Source: Candidatus Peregrinibacteria bacterium (GTDB taxonomy: Bacteria; Patescibacteriota; Gracilibacteria; UBA1369; PNNO01). Taken from it: 9,515 nt of DNA. This document shows positions 1 to 5,770 of the stretch, one piece after another. Both the position numbers and the translations under genes were made by a program. The stretch lies in assembly GCA_014728955.1 (NCBI GenBank), contig WJKT01000031.1, forward strand, positions 1 to 9,515. Direction: 5' to 3'. The first letter of the stretch is position 1. Each line of letters starts with the position of its first letter. Under the pieces are notes generated by a model that searched no databases, was not told the DNA's origin, and was given only the letters and a program-made list of their open reading frames with translations.

Positions 1-776
1 CGAACACCCTTTTGCCCAACACATGATCCAATAGGATCAATTTTCTCATCATTTGATGAAACAGAAACTTTGCAACGAACACCGGCTTCACGAGCAATTC
101 CTTTTACTTCAACAACACCGGACTTAATTTCCGGGATTTCAAGTTCAAGAAGCTTCCGAACCAAGTTGGGATGTGTTCGCGAAATCACAAGTTGTGGCCC
201 TTTTGTCGTTTTAATAACTTTATCCAAATACAATTTAATTCGCTGTCCTCCATAATATTGCTCCCCCGGAATTTGCTGATCGGGCGGCAACATCGTAGTA
301 ATTTTATTATCCAAATTAACGTATACCTGTTGGTGTTCAACACGATGTACTAATGCATTAATCAGTTCATTTTCTCGATCCTTGAAATTTTCGTACATCA
401 CTTCACGTTCCGCTTCTTGAATTCGTTGGATAATCACCTGTTTTGCAGCCTGTGCTGCAATTCGTCCATATTCGAGCGGTGTTGCATCAATACGAATTTC
501 ATCACCCACCTTTGGTGACTTTTTATACTTTTTCGCTTCCGCAACAGTCATTTCGGTGTACTTGTTTTCAACTTTCTTAACGACTTCTTTTATAAGAAAC
601 ACTGTTGCAAAGTTCGCGCCTTCGTTAAGTTCAATATCAACGTTTTCTTCACGGTTACCGTAGTCTTTACGGTACGCCGCGCGCAGAGCCGCTTTTATTG
701 TTTCAATAACTTTATCACGCGGGATATTTTTTTCATCGCAAATCTGATTGATTGCGGCCATAAATTGAGATTGCAT
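1..776 (-). CDS. nusA: Transcription termination/antitermination factor NusA, N-terminal part (cut by window edge)
   Basis: NusA binds RNA polymerase near the RNA exit channel and modulates pausing, intrinsic termination and antitermination. Only the first 258 residues and part of residue 259 are present; the gene continues beyond position 1. Residues 1-125 or so match the RNAP-binding N-terminal domain. Residues about 137-202 form the S1 domain, with the hallmark 'LPPDQQIPGE' (163-172) and 'GPQLVISRTHPNL' (193-205). KH1 then begins and includes 'DPIGSCVGQKGVR'. The start at 776 is the first Met of the conserved N-terminus; a second in-frame Met at 761 is possible. Neither has a Shine-Dalgarno motif. 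The usual bacterial neighbour rimP is absent; recX and recA lie upstream instead. An intrinsic terminator sits immediately upstream, so the promoter is unresolved. The family call is secure. Confidence 0.96.
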   Translation of the reverse strand, partial: MQSQFMAAINQICDEKNIPRDKVIETIKAALRAAYRKDYGNREENVDIELNEGANFATVFLIKEVVKKVENKYTEMTVAEAKKYKKSPKVGDEIRIDATPLEYGRIAAQAAKQVIIQRIQEAEREVMYENFKDRENELINALVHRVEHQQVYVNLDNKITTMLPPDQQIPGEQYYGGQRIKLYLDKVIKTTKGPQLVISRTHPNLVRKLLELEIPEIKSGVVEVKGIAREAGVRCKVSVSSNDEKIDPIGSCVGQKGV

Positions 777-792
777 AAAAAGATTGTTATGT

Positions 793-826
793 ATAAAAAA
801 AACAGGAGTATAATTACATCCTGTTT
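793..826 (-). terminator. Intrinsic terminator after recX, just upstream of nusA
   Basis: Read on the minus strand, AAACAGGA (826-819) pairs perfectly with TCCTGTTT (807-800). The loop is 11 nt and can pair a little further (GTA with TAC). A run of eight T follows (802-795), sharing three T with the stem. This is a textbook Rho-independent terminator placed 28 nt after the recX stop. The T-run ends only 18 nt before the nusA ATG, so it should either insulate nusA from recA-recX transcription or act as an attenuator in the nusA leader. Confidence 0.85.
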
Positions 827-854
827 CATCTCATTGCTATAGTGCTCTACGATA

Positions 855-1307
855 TTAACACCTCTCCAAAACCTTGTAAATAGCATCGGAAGAAAAACCT
901 CGAGAGGATAAAAATCTCATCATTTTTGCTCTTTTTTTGTAATAGGTCAATGAAGTAAAACGATGCTTACGTTTTTCAAGAATACGTTTTGCCAAAGAAA
1001 CCTCATCAATATCGGCATTATCAAGAGCATAATCAATAGTTTGTTTAGCCACCCCTTTTCTCAGCAACTCAACAGCAAGCAATCTTCTTCCACGAGGATT
1101 TAATCGCAGACGAGTAGAGATATAATCACGAGCAAACGCGGCATCGTCAATATATCCCAATTCTTTTAAACGGCTCATAACTTTTTTCCGCTGCTCAGAA
1201 GCTTCATTATCTTTTTTCGTAAGCTTCTTTTCAAGCTCATGCCCGGTATACCTCTTTTTTGCAATCAATTTCAATGCATACCGCATCAAGCGATCATAGT
1301 GACCCAT
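855..1307 (-). CDS. recX: Regulatory protein RecX
   Basis: RecX binds RecA filaments and limits or remodels their activity in the cytoplasm. The 150-residue product is of normal length for the family and consists of helical repeats. The N-terminal part 'LMRYALKLIAKKRYTGHELEKKL' region (7-29) matches the first RecX repeat. 'LKELGYIDDAAFARDYI' (47-63) and 'NPRGRRLLAVELLRKGV' (69-85) match the classic central signature. The end, 'FLSSRGFSSDAIYKVLE' (132-148), is the usual third repeat. The ATG at 1307 is 9 nt downstream of the recA stop, so the two genes are surely co-transcribed. An ATG at 1313 is out of frame. No Shine-Dalgarno lies at a useful distance; a GGAAG inside the recA end is too far upstream. 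Linkage to recA makes the assignment very secure. Confidence 0.95.
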   Translation of the reverse strand: MGHYDRLMRYALKLIAKKRYTGHELEKKLTKKDNEASEQRKKVMSRLKELGYIDDAAFARDYISTRLRLNPRGRRLLAVELLRKGVAKQTIDYALDNADIDEVSLAKRILEKRKHRFTSLTYYKKRAKMMRFLSSRGFSSDAIYKVLERC

Positions 1308-1316
1308 AACATTTAT

Positions 1317-2327
1317 TTAAGCTTCCTTCATTACTTTGTCTCGTACCGCTTTCTCAATTTCTTTTGCAACTTTCTTGTTTTTCATTAAGAACTGTTTAAC
1401 ATTCTCTCTGCCCTGTCCAAGCTTCAGCTCTTTATAGTTGTAATACGCACCCGATTTACGAGTGATTTCATATTTAGAAGAAAGATCAACCAAGTCGCCT
1501 TCAAATGAGATACCTTTGTTATACATAATATCAAATTCTGCAGTTTTAAATGGTGGCGCAACCTTGTTTTTAACCACTTTTACGCGTACCCGGTTACCTG
1601 AAATTTCTTTATTGTCACCAGTCCCGTTTTCAATTTTTCCTTTACTGCGAATTTCCATTCGAACCGAAGAATAAAACTTAAGTGCATTCCCTCCGGTTGT
1701 TGTCTCTGGATTCCCAAACATAACACCAATCTTCATTCGAATTTGATTGATAAAGATAACCGTTGTTTTAGACTTACTGATAGACGATGTTAGCTTTCGA
1801 AGAGCTTGGCTCATCAACCGTGCTTGCAAGCCCATGTGTGCATCTCCCATATCACCCTCAATTTCAGCACGAGGCGTTAATGCAGCCACTGAGTCAACAA
1901 CAATAATATCAAGGGCATTTGATCGTACTAATGTCTCTACGATTTCCAAAGCTTGTTCTCCGCTATCAGGCTGTGAAACAAGCAAATTTGAAGTATCAAC
2001 ACCGATGCGTGACGCGTAATCCGGATCCATTGCATGCTCTGCATCAATAAAGGCAGCCTGACCTCCTTTTTTCTGCGCTTCAGCCAATATATGCAAACTC
2101 AATGTTGTTTTCCCCGAACTTTCAGGACCATAAATTTCAACAATGCGTCCTCGCGGAACACCTCCGCCAAGAGCCAAATCCAACGATAACGATCCGGTAG
2201 GAATCGTTTCAATTGCAACTTGCTTTGCATCACCAAGCTTCATAATTGAACCTTTTCCATGTGATTTTTCAATTTGTGACAACGCTAAGTCAATTGCTTT
2301 TTTGCGCTCATTTTTTTGATTTGCCAT
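1317..2327 (-). CDS. recA: Recombinase RecA
   Basis: RecA polymerises on single-stranded DNA with ATP, drives homologous pairing and strand exchange, and acts as co-protease for LexA-type repressors where these exist. The 336-residue product carries Walker A 'GPESSGKT' (67-74), the catalytic glutamate in 'FIDAEHAMDP' (Glu97), Walker B 'IIVVDS' (141-146) and the L2 loop 'INQIRMKIGVMFGNPET' (193-209) with the switch Gln195. The C-terminal domain is present ('LKLGQGRENVKQFL', 301-314). It ends 'KVMKEA', so the acidic tail of E. coli RecA (353 residues) is missing. In E. coli that tail damps DNA binding, so its absence may change regulation, but short tails are common elsewhere. The start follows from the conserved N-terminus. 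The leader of about 32 nt has no Shine-Dalgarno. A strong promoter with an embedded palindrome lies upstream, and recX follows 9 nt downstream. Confidence 0.99.
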   Translation of the reverse strand: MANQKNERKKAIDLALSQIEKSHGKGSIMKLGDAKQVAIETIPTGSLSLDLALGGGVPRGRIVEIYGPESSGKTTLSLHILAEAQKKGGQAAFIDAEHAMDPDYASRIGVDTSNLLVSQPDSGEQALEIVETLVRSNALDIIVVDSVAALTPRAEIEGDMGDAHMGLQARLMSQALRKLTSSISKSKTTVIFINQIRMKIGVMFGNPETTTGGNALKFYSSVRMEIRSKGKIENGTGDNKEISGNRVRVKVVKNKVAPPFKTAEFDIMYNKGISFEGDLVDLSSKYEITRKSGAYYNYKELKLGQGRENVKQFLMKNKKVAKEIEKAVRDKVMKEA

Positions 2328-2366
2328 AACACTATAACGTTAAAAAAATAATTGTTGTGTGATTCG

Positions 2367-2396
2367 AGTATAGGTGAGTATGCGCTCACCTGTCAA
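2367..2396 (-). promoter_or_regulatory. Sigma70-type promoter of recA-recX
   Basis: On the minus strand a perfect -35 box TTGACA (2396-2391) is separated by 18 nt from the -10 box TATACT (2372-2367, five of six consensus bases). Transcription should start near 2360, giving a leader of about 32 nt before the recA ATG. AT-rich sequence lies upstream of the -35. This is the strongest promoter match in the window, as expected for a gene normally held down by a repressor. Confidence 0.85.
2372..2391 (-). promoter_or_regulatory. Candidate operator (SOS-box-like palindrome) in the recA promoter spacer
   Basis: A perfect inverted repeat, AGGTGAG-N6-CTCACCT, fills the spacer between the -35 and -10 boxes of recA and overlaps one base of each. 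A dimeric repressor bound here would directly block RNA polymerase. It lies upstream of the transcription start, so an RNA hairpin role is excluded. It does not match the E. coli LexA box (CTGT-N8-ACAG), the Bacillus box (GAAC-N4-GTTC) or the alphaproteobacterial direct repeat. The operator role and LexA as binder are inference; no repressor gene is in the window. Confidence 0.6.
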
Positions 2397-2458
2397 TAGG
2401 AAAATTTCTACGCCTACTTTAGCGCTTTATATTAAGAAATCTTTAAAATTAATCTAAA

Positions 2459-2704
2459 TTATTTTTTATCGCTTTCTTCTTCTTTTTCACTCTTGCTCTC
2501 TTCCTCTTTCTCGGATTTCTTTTCATCTAAATGAAAGAAGTTCACTAAACTTTTTTCAGTTCCAAACGCAACATTTTTCGTATTACAAATAGGGCAACGA
2601 AATACATATTTTCGACCAACTTGCTTACCTTGAATGAATTTTTCACAATCTTTACAGTAATATTTGATGTTCTCACCAAACGGTTGCGTTTTTGATTTAG
2701 CCAT
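2459..2704 (-). CDS. Small zinc-ribbon protein with acidic/lysine-rich tail, unknown function
   Basis: The 81-residue product has two knuckles, CKDC (Cys17, Cys20) and CPIC (Cys37, Cys40), separated by 16 residues. This is the arrangement of a zinc ribbon, so one structural zinc is expected. A hydrophobic segment 'SLVNFFHL' (52-59) follows. The tail is a hydrophilic run in which 'KSEKEEES' occurs twice in tandem (63-70 and 71-78). No catalytic motif is visible and I do not recognise a named family. Such ribbons often bind nucleic acid or protein partners, but that is inference. The ATG at 2704 lies 14 nt after the stop of the membrane-protein gene, so both are probably translated from one transcript. 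No Shine-Dalgarno precedes it. The gene looks real because both Cys pairs fit one reading frame and the operon spacing is tight. Confidence 0.8.
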   Translation of the reverse strand: MAKSKTQPFGENIKYYCKDCEKFIQGKQVGRKYVFRCPICNTKNVAFGTEKSLVNFFHLDEKKSEKEEESKSEKEEESDKK

Positions 2705-2718
2705 AAGAGGGTAACATT

Positions 2719-3564
2719 TTAGAGATCCATTCGGATAACCGAATTGGGATTAACTTTTTTTTCTTCTTTTTTATCTGTAACAGGACGATCGTGTCTTTCT
2801 CGACGCAGTTTTGAAACATCCGGATATGGTTCCTGCCGAACACTTGTTTGTTCCGGTTTTGCTTCCGACTTTGCTTTATAAACACGTCCTCCGTCATATT
2901 GACGACTCTGCGGTTTGATGGTTGGTTTTTCTTCCTGTTGAACCGCCCGCTTAGACGCTATATCCTCTCTTTTTTTATGTTCCGCCTTCTCTTCAAGACT
3001 CTGTTTTCGTCGTTCCTGCTCTTTTTGAAAATTATTCAATTCAACAACCGGGTCAGCTTCTTTTTCCGAACTTCGGGCTTCCTGCTGGAATTCTTTAATA
3101 AGACGGCTGGTTCCACGTTCTCTATTTTGCAATACTCCTCCTATGGTAACAGCAACCGAACCGATAAAAGCCAACATCATACCCAATCCATACTCTTTTG
3201 AAGTTATATTTAATCCAAACTGAGGATGGAAATAAATTGAATTTGCAAGTATAAGCAAAAAGATTGATGTAGCTCCGCTGAGGATGTATACCATTGATTC
3301 TTTAATAGGCAATGAAGGAACTTTTTTTTCAAGAACATGAAAAACAGTTAGCGCTAATGCAAAAGCACTGAGGCAAATAATAATATAGCCAATCAAATAC
3401 AGTGGTCCGGTAATTCCCAAATATGCCCCCCCTCTATCAAATGCATCGATATCACGATACCATGTTAGAAACGAGCTAATAATGGCAATAACAGAACCGA
3501 TCCCTATAAGCTTTTGCGCTGTAGGTAACGATTTGATCTTATCTTGTATACGTTGAGCCGGCAC
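2719..3564 (-). CDS. Four-helix membrane protein with long charged cytoplasmic tail, unknown function
   Basis: From a GTG start at 3564 the product has 281 residues. Four hydrophobic segments lie at about 19-35, 53-77, 91-112 and 125-145. Residues 146-281 are a highly charged tail rich in Glu, Lys, Arg and Gln. It is probably a coiled coil near 155-205 and disordered afterwards, ending 'NSVIRMDL'. The frame stays open upstream to an ATG at 3753, but that extension would overlap the divergent glycosyltransferase start. It would also add a hydrophobic stretch encoded by promoter-like DNA. The GTG gives a plausible N-terminus ('PAQRIQDKIKSLPTAQ') before helix 1. I do not recognise a named family. 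Its partner, the zinc-ribbon gene, follows after 14 nt. The tail suggests a membrane-anchored scaffold for cytoplasmic partners, which is only inference. Confidence 0.8.
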   Translation of the reverse strand: MPAQRIQDKIKSLPTAQKLIGIGSVIAIISSFLTWYRDIDAFDRGGAYLGITGPLYLIGYIIICLSAFALALTVFHVLEKKVPSLPIKESMVYILSGATSIFLLILANSIYFHPQFGLNITSKEYGLGMMLAFIGSVAVTIGGVLQNRERGTSRLIKEFQQEARSSEKEADPVVELNNFQKEQERRKQSLEEKAEHKKREDIASKRAVQQEEKPTIKPQSRQYDGGRVYKAKSEAKPEQTSVRQEPYPDVSKLRRERHDRPVTDKKEEKKVNPNSVIRMDL

Positions 3565-3684
3565 GATAAAAATATTAGGTATATATAACGATTTAAAAGA
3601 TAACACAGGAACCGAAAATGTAAAGAGGGGTGTCAAAAAAAAGACGTACAAGGTATAGTATTGGCGGCTATAACATACGATGAT
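3565..3684. promoter_or_regulatory. Divergent intergenic region with candidate promoters for both flanking genes
   Basis: These 120 bases separate the minus-strand membrane gene from the plus-strand glycosyltransferase. For the plus strand, TATAGT (3654-3659, five of six) lies 18 nt after GTGTCA (3630-3635, four of six TTGACA bases), implying a leader of about 19 nt. For the minus strand, an AT-rich TATATA/TATACC cluster (3579-3588) sits about 20 nt before the GTG but lacks a good -35. A perfect minus-strand TTGACA (3637-3632) exists, but no -10 box lies at a suitable distance. Promoter assignment here is tentative. Confidence 0.35.
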
Positions 3685-4785
3685 ATGAAAATCGGTATTG
3701 ATATTCGAGAAACAGGAAACAATAAGGCCGGGAAGGGATATTATGCCTTTCATTTAACGAGAGCGCTTCTTTCACTTGATAAAAATAACCGGTATACGCT
3801 GTATACCGATCATAAAACGGATAATTTTAACGATTTTGATCACGCACACGTTCACCATATTGCAAAGAAAGGATTATGGTGGCACAAAAAGGCCTTATCA
3901 GATATATACAAGAGAGGTCTCGACCTCTTTATAGCACCTACGAGTTACATTATTCCGGCATTTCATAATCCGAACAAACTTCGGGTGCTTATGACTGTTC
4001 ACGACCTTATCGCATTTCTTTATCCGAAACAGCACAACAAAAAGGCTGTCTTGACTGAAAAAATAACGTTAAAGCGAGCGTTAAAAAAATCGTATCGGAT
4101 ATTAAGTGTATCGGAAAATACAAAAAAAGATCTCATAAAGCTTTTTCACACTCCGGATAGAATCATAACAATTATCCCCAATGCGGCTTCAGATATATTC
4201 GGCGTTATGGAACCGGAAGCATGCGCTTCATTTAAGGAACAACACAATTTACCAAAAACATTCATATTCTCGGTCGGAACACTGGAGCCGCGTAAAAATT
4301 ATCCGACATTACTAAAAGCGTTTGCAAAAATAGCTCCATATTATCCGGACCTTCATCTGGTTATTGCGGGGAAAAAAGGATGGCAAAGCAACCGTATTTT
4401 CGAAACGGCAGAAAAACTTGCAATTCAACATAAAGTGCACTTTTTAGGGTATGTGGACGAAGAGGAACTTGCTATTTTGTACAACCTGGCACATCTTTTT
4501 GTATACCCGTCTTTGTATGAGGGATTTGGCATTCCTCCTTTGGAATCAATGAAATGCGGATGCCCGGTTATTACCTCAAACACTTCATCATTACCGGAAG
4601 TTGTTGATGATGCCGCACTCTGTGTTGACCCCGCCGATACGGCAGCGCTCGCAGATACCATGCATACCGTTTTAAACAAACCATCACTTCGAGAGTCACT
4701 TATACAAAAAGGATTAAAACATCACACTCGTTTCTCGTGGGAGTTAAGTGCACGAAAACTGCTTGCTATAATAAATGAAGTTTAG
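3685..4785 (+). CDS. GT4-family (GT-B fold) glycosyltransferase
   Basis: The 366-residue product transfers a sugar from an activated donor, probably to a cell-surface glycan or lipid-linked acceptor. 'MKIGIDIR' at the N-terminus is the typical opening strand of GT4 enzymes, followed by a glycine-rich acceptor loop. 'VHDLIAFLYP' lies in the N-terminal Rossmann domain. 'FSVGTLEPRKNYPTLLKAF' (about 195-213) is the donor-domain phosphate-binding region with the Arg/Lys pair. 'YEGFGIPPLE' (278-287) is the EX7E motif (Glu279, Glu287), and 'GCPVITSN..SLPEV' follows as usual. The frame is open from a TTG at 3661, but ATG 3685 places the conserved MKIGIDIR at the N-terminus and is preferred. No Shine-Dalgarno is present. 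Donor and acceptor cannot be read from sequence. nadK follows 16 nt downstream. Confidence 0.93.
   Translation: MKIGIDIRETGNNKAGKGYYAFHLTRALLSLDKNNRYTLYTDHKTDNFNDFDHAHVHHIAKKGLWWHKKALSDIYKRGLDLFIAPTSYIIPAFHNPNKLRVLMTVHDLIAFLYPKQHNKKAVLTEKITLKRALKKSYRILSVSENTKKDLIKLFHTPDRIITIIPNAASDIFGVMEPEACASFKEQHNLPKTFIFSVGTLEPRKNYPTLLKAFAKIAPYYPDLHLVIAGKKGWQSNRIFETAEKLAIQHKVHFLGYVDEEELAILYNLAHLFVYPSLYEGFGIPPLESMKCGCPVITSNTSSLPEVVDDAALCVDPADTAALADTMHTVLNKPSLRESLIQKGLKHHTRFSWELSARKLLAIINEV
4764..4772 (+). promoter_or_regulatory. Extended -10 promoter for nadK
   Basis: TGCTATAAT is a consensus -10 box with the TGn extension. It lies within the last codons of the glycosyltransferase gene and would start RNA near 4779, about 22 nt before the nadK ATG. 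The -35 position holds only a weak match (TTAAGT at 4744-4749), which extended -10 promoters tolerate. It implies nadK can be expressed separately from the upstream gene. Confidence 0.45.
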
Positions 4786-4801
4786 ATAGAATTACAGTGC
4801 T

Positions 4802-5686
4802 ATGTCTAAAGTCAAACTACCAAAAAATCTGAACACCGTTGCGATTATTACAAAACGCAATATTATCGCCCGAAAAGAGGTGGTGTTTGAGCTTGTCGAT
4901 TACCTGAAGAAAAGGAAGAAAAAAATACTGTTCGACAATAACAGTGCGGCTCTTATGAAAAACGAGCTCGGACATAAGAAAGAAAAGCTCCTTAAAGAAG
5001 CTGATATGGCGGTCTGTTTGGGTGGAGACGGAACTCTGCTAAAAACGGCTCGTCGAACAAATAAAAAAAAGGTTCCCGTGTTGGGAGTAAACATGGGTAC
5101 CCTCGGCTTCTTAACAGAAACAACTCCCGAAAAGATGTACGGTGCCCTCGACAGAGTCTTCGACAACAATTATGTTATCGACCGTCGATTTATTTTGCGT
5201 GTCACCATATATCGAGATGGACAAAAACTGTATACCAATCTCGCACTAAATGATGCGGTGATTAACCAAGGACTATTCGCTCGACTAATCGATTTGCGCC
5301 TGGAGGTTAACCAAAGAAAAATAATTGACTTTGAAGCGGACGGCATAATTGTGGCAACACCAACAGGCTCAACGGCTCACGCCTTATCAGCAGGCGGCCC
5401 TATTGTACATCCATCGGTATATTCTTTTGTTGTAGTTCCCGTTTGCCCTGCTTCGCTCTCGGTACGTCCAATTGTTATACCAAACGACAGGCAGCTTAAG
5501 ATTATCGTTCAAACTCATCGTGTAAAAGAACATGTTGGCTTAACTTTAGACGGACAGGAAACGTTCGACCTTGAATACGGGGACGAAATTAAGATTCGAA
5601 AATCATCAAGATGGTTCGACATGATTCGATTAACCGGAGGAAACTACTATAAGATGCTTCGCACCAAGCTTCATTGGGGAGATTGA
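4802..5686 (+). CDS. nadK: NAD kinase
   Basis: NadK phosphorylates NAD to NADP using ATP or polyphosphate and is the only route to NADP(H). The 294-residue product has the usual length. Key signatures are in order: 'CLGGDGTLLKTAR' (72-84) with the GGDG motif and catalytic Asp76; 'LGVNMGTLGFLTE' (94-106); 'LNDAVI' (149-154) with the Asn-Asp pair that contacts the nicotinamide side; and the glycine-rich 'ATPTGSTAHALSAGGPI' (185-201). 'CPASLSVRPIVIP' (215-227) follows, where many homologues have His in place of Ala217. The C-terminal 'LTLDGQE' (272 region) is typical too. It ends with TGA, supporting standard stop usage. Position 4802 is the first ATG of the frame and has no Shine-Dalgarno; the sequence before it is 'cagtgct'. 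A GGGG..CCCC element spans the stop codon, but it is too irregular to call a terminator. Confidence 0.96.
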   Translation: MSKVKLPKNLNTVAIITKRNIIARKEVVFELVDYLKKRKKKILFDNNSAALMKNELGHKKEKLLKEADMAVCLGGDGTLLKTARRTNKKKVPVLGVNMGTLGFLTETTPEKMYGALDRVFDNNYVIDRRFILRVTIYRDGQKLYTNLALNDAVINQGLFARLIDLRLEVNQRKIIDFEADGIIVATPTGSTAHALSAGGPIVHPSVYSFVVVPVCPASLSVRPIVIPNDRQLKIIVQTHRVKEHVGLTLDGQETFDLEYGDEIKIRKSSRWFDMIRLTGGNYYKMLRTKLHWGD

Positions 5687-5706
5687 TCGCCCCCTCTCAT
5701 TTGCTC

Positions 5707-5735
5707 TTGCTCCACTTCAAACTTCATTCTAAGAT
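5707..5735 (+). promoter_or_regulatory. Weak candidate promoter for pckA-aspC
   Basis: In the 84-nt gap between nadK and pckA, TTGCTC (5707-5712) is followed after 17 nt by TAAGAT (5730-5735, four of six). This predicts a leader of about 29 nt. A second possible -10, TATAGC (5741-5746), lacks a -35. Neither is strong, and read-through from nadK remains possible because no convincing terminator is seen in the gap. Confidence 0.25.
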
Positions 5736-5770
5736 ACACGTATAGCTTTGTTATTTAAGCATTTTGTGCC

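Larger units (their letters stand above)
2328..2458. other. Intergenic region between the zinc-ribbon gene and recA
   Basis: These 131 bases hold the recA promoter and palindrome in their recA-proximal half. The distal half (about 2400-2458) is AT-rich. I found no convincing hairpin plus T-run there to terminate the zinc-ribbon gene, so read-through into recA is possible. Confidence 0.6.

Noticed and set aside
695..886. 63-codon minus-strand frame spanning the recX end, the terminator and the nusA start
   Set aside because: It overlaps two secure genes in another frame and reads through the terminator hairpin, so it is a shadow frame.
3661..3684. TTG start at 3661 for the glycosyltransferase
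   Set aside because: The family normally begins with MKIGIDIR-like sequence, which starts exactly at ATG 3685. The eight extra residues match nothing typical and would overlap a candidate promoter.
3565..3753. N-terminal extension of the membrane protein to the ATG at 3753
   Set aside because: It would overlap the divergent glycosyltransferase start and cover the promoter-like intergenic DNA. GTG 3564 gives a sensible N-terminus before the first membrane helix.
3913..3928. AGAGGTC-TC-GACCTCT near-palindrome in the glycosyltransferase gene
   Set aside because: It is coding, has a two-base centre and no regulatory context, and is consistent with chance.
5676..5700. Terminator after nadK from the GGGG..CCCC element across the stop codon
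   Set aside because: The stem has a mismatch and a two-base loop, and no T-run follows. It is too irregular to call.
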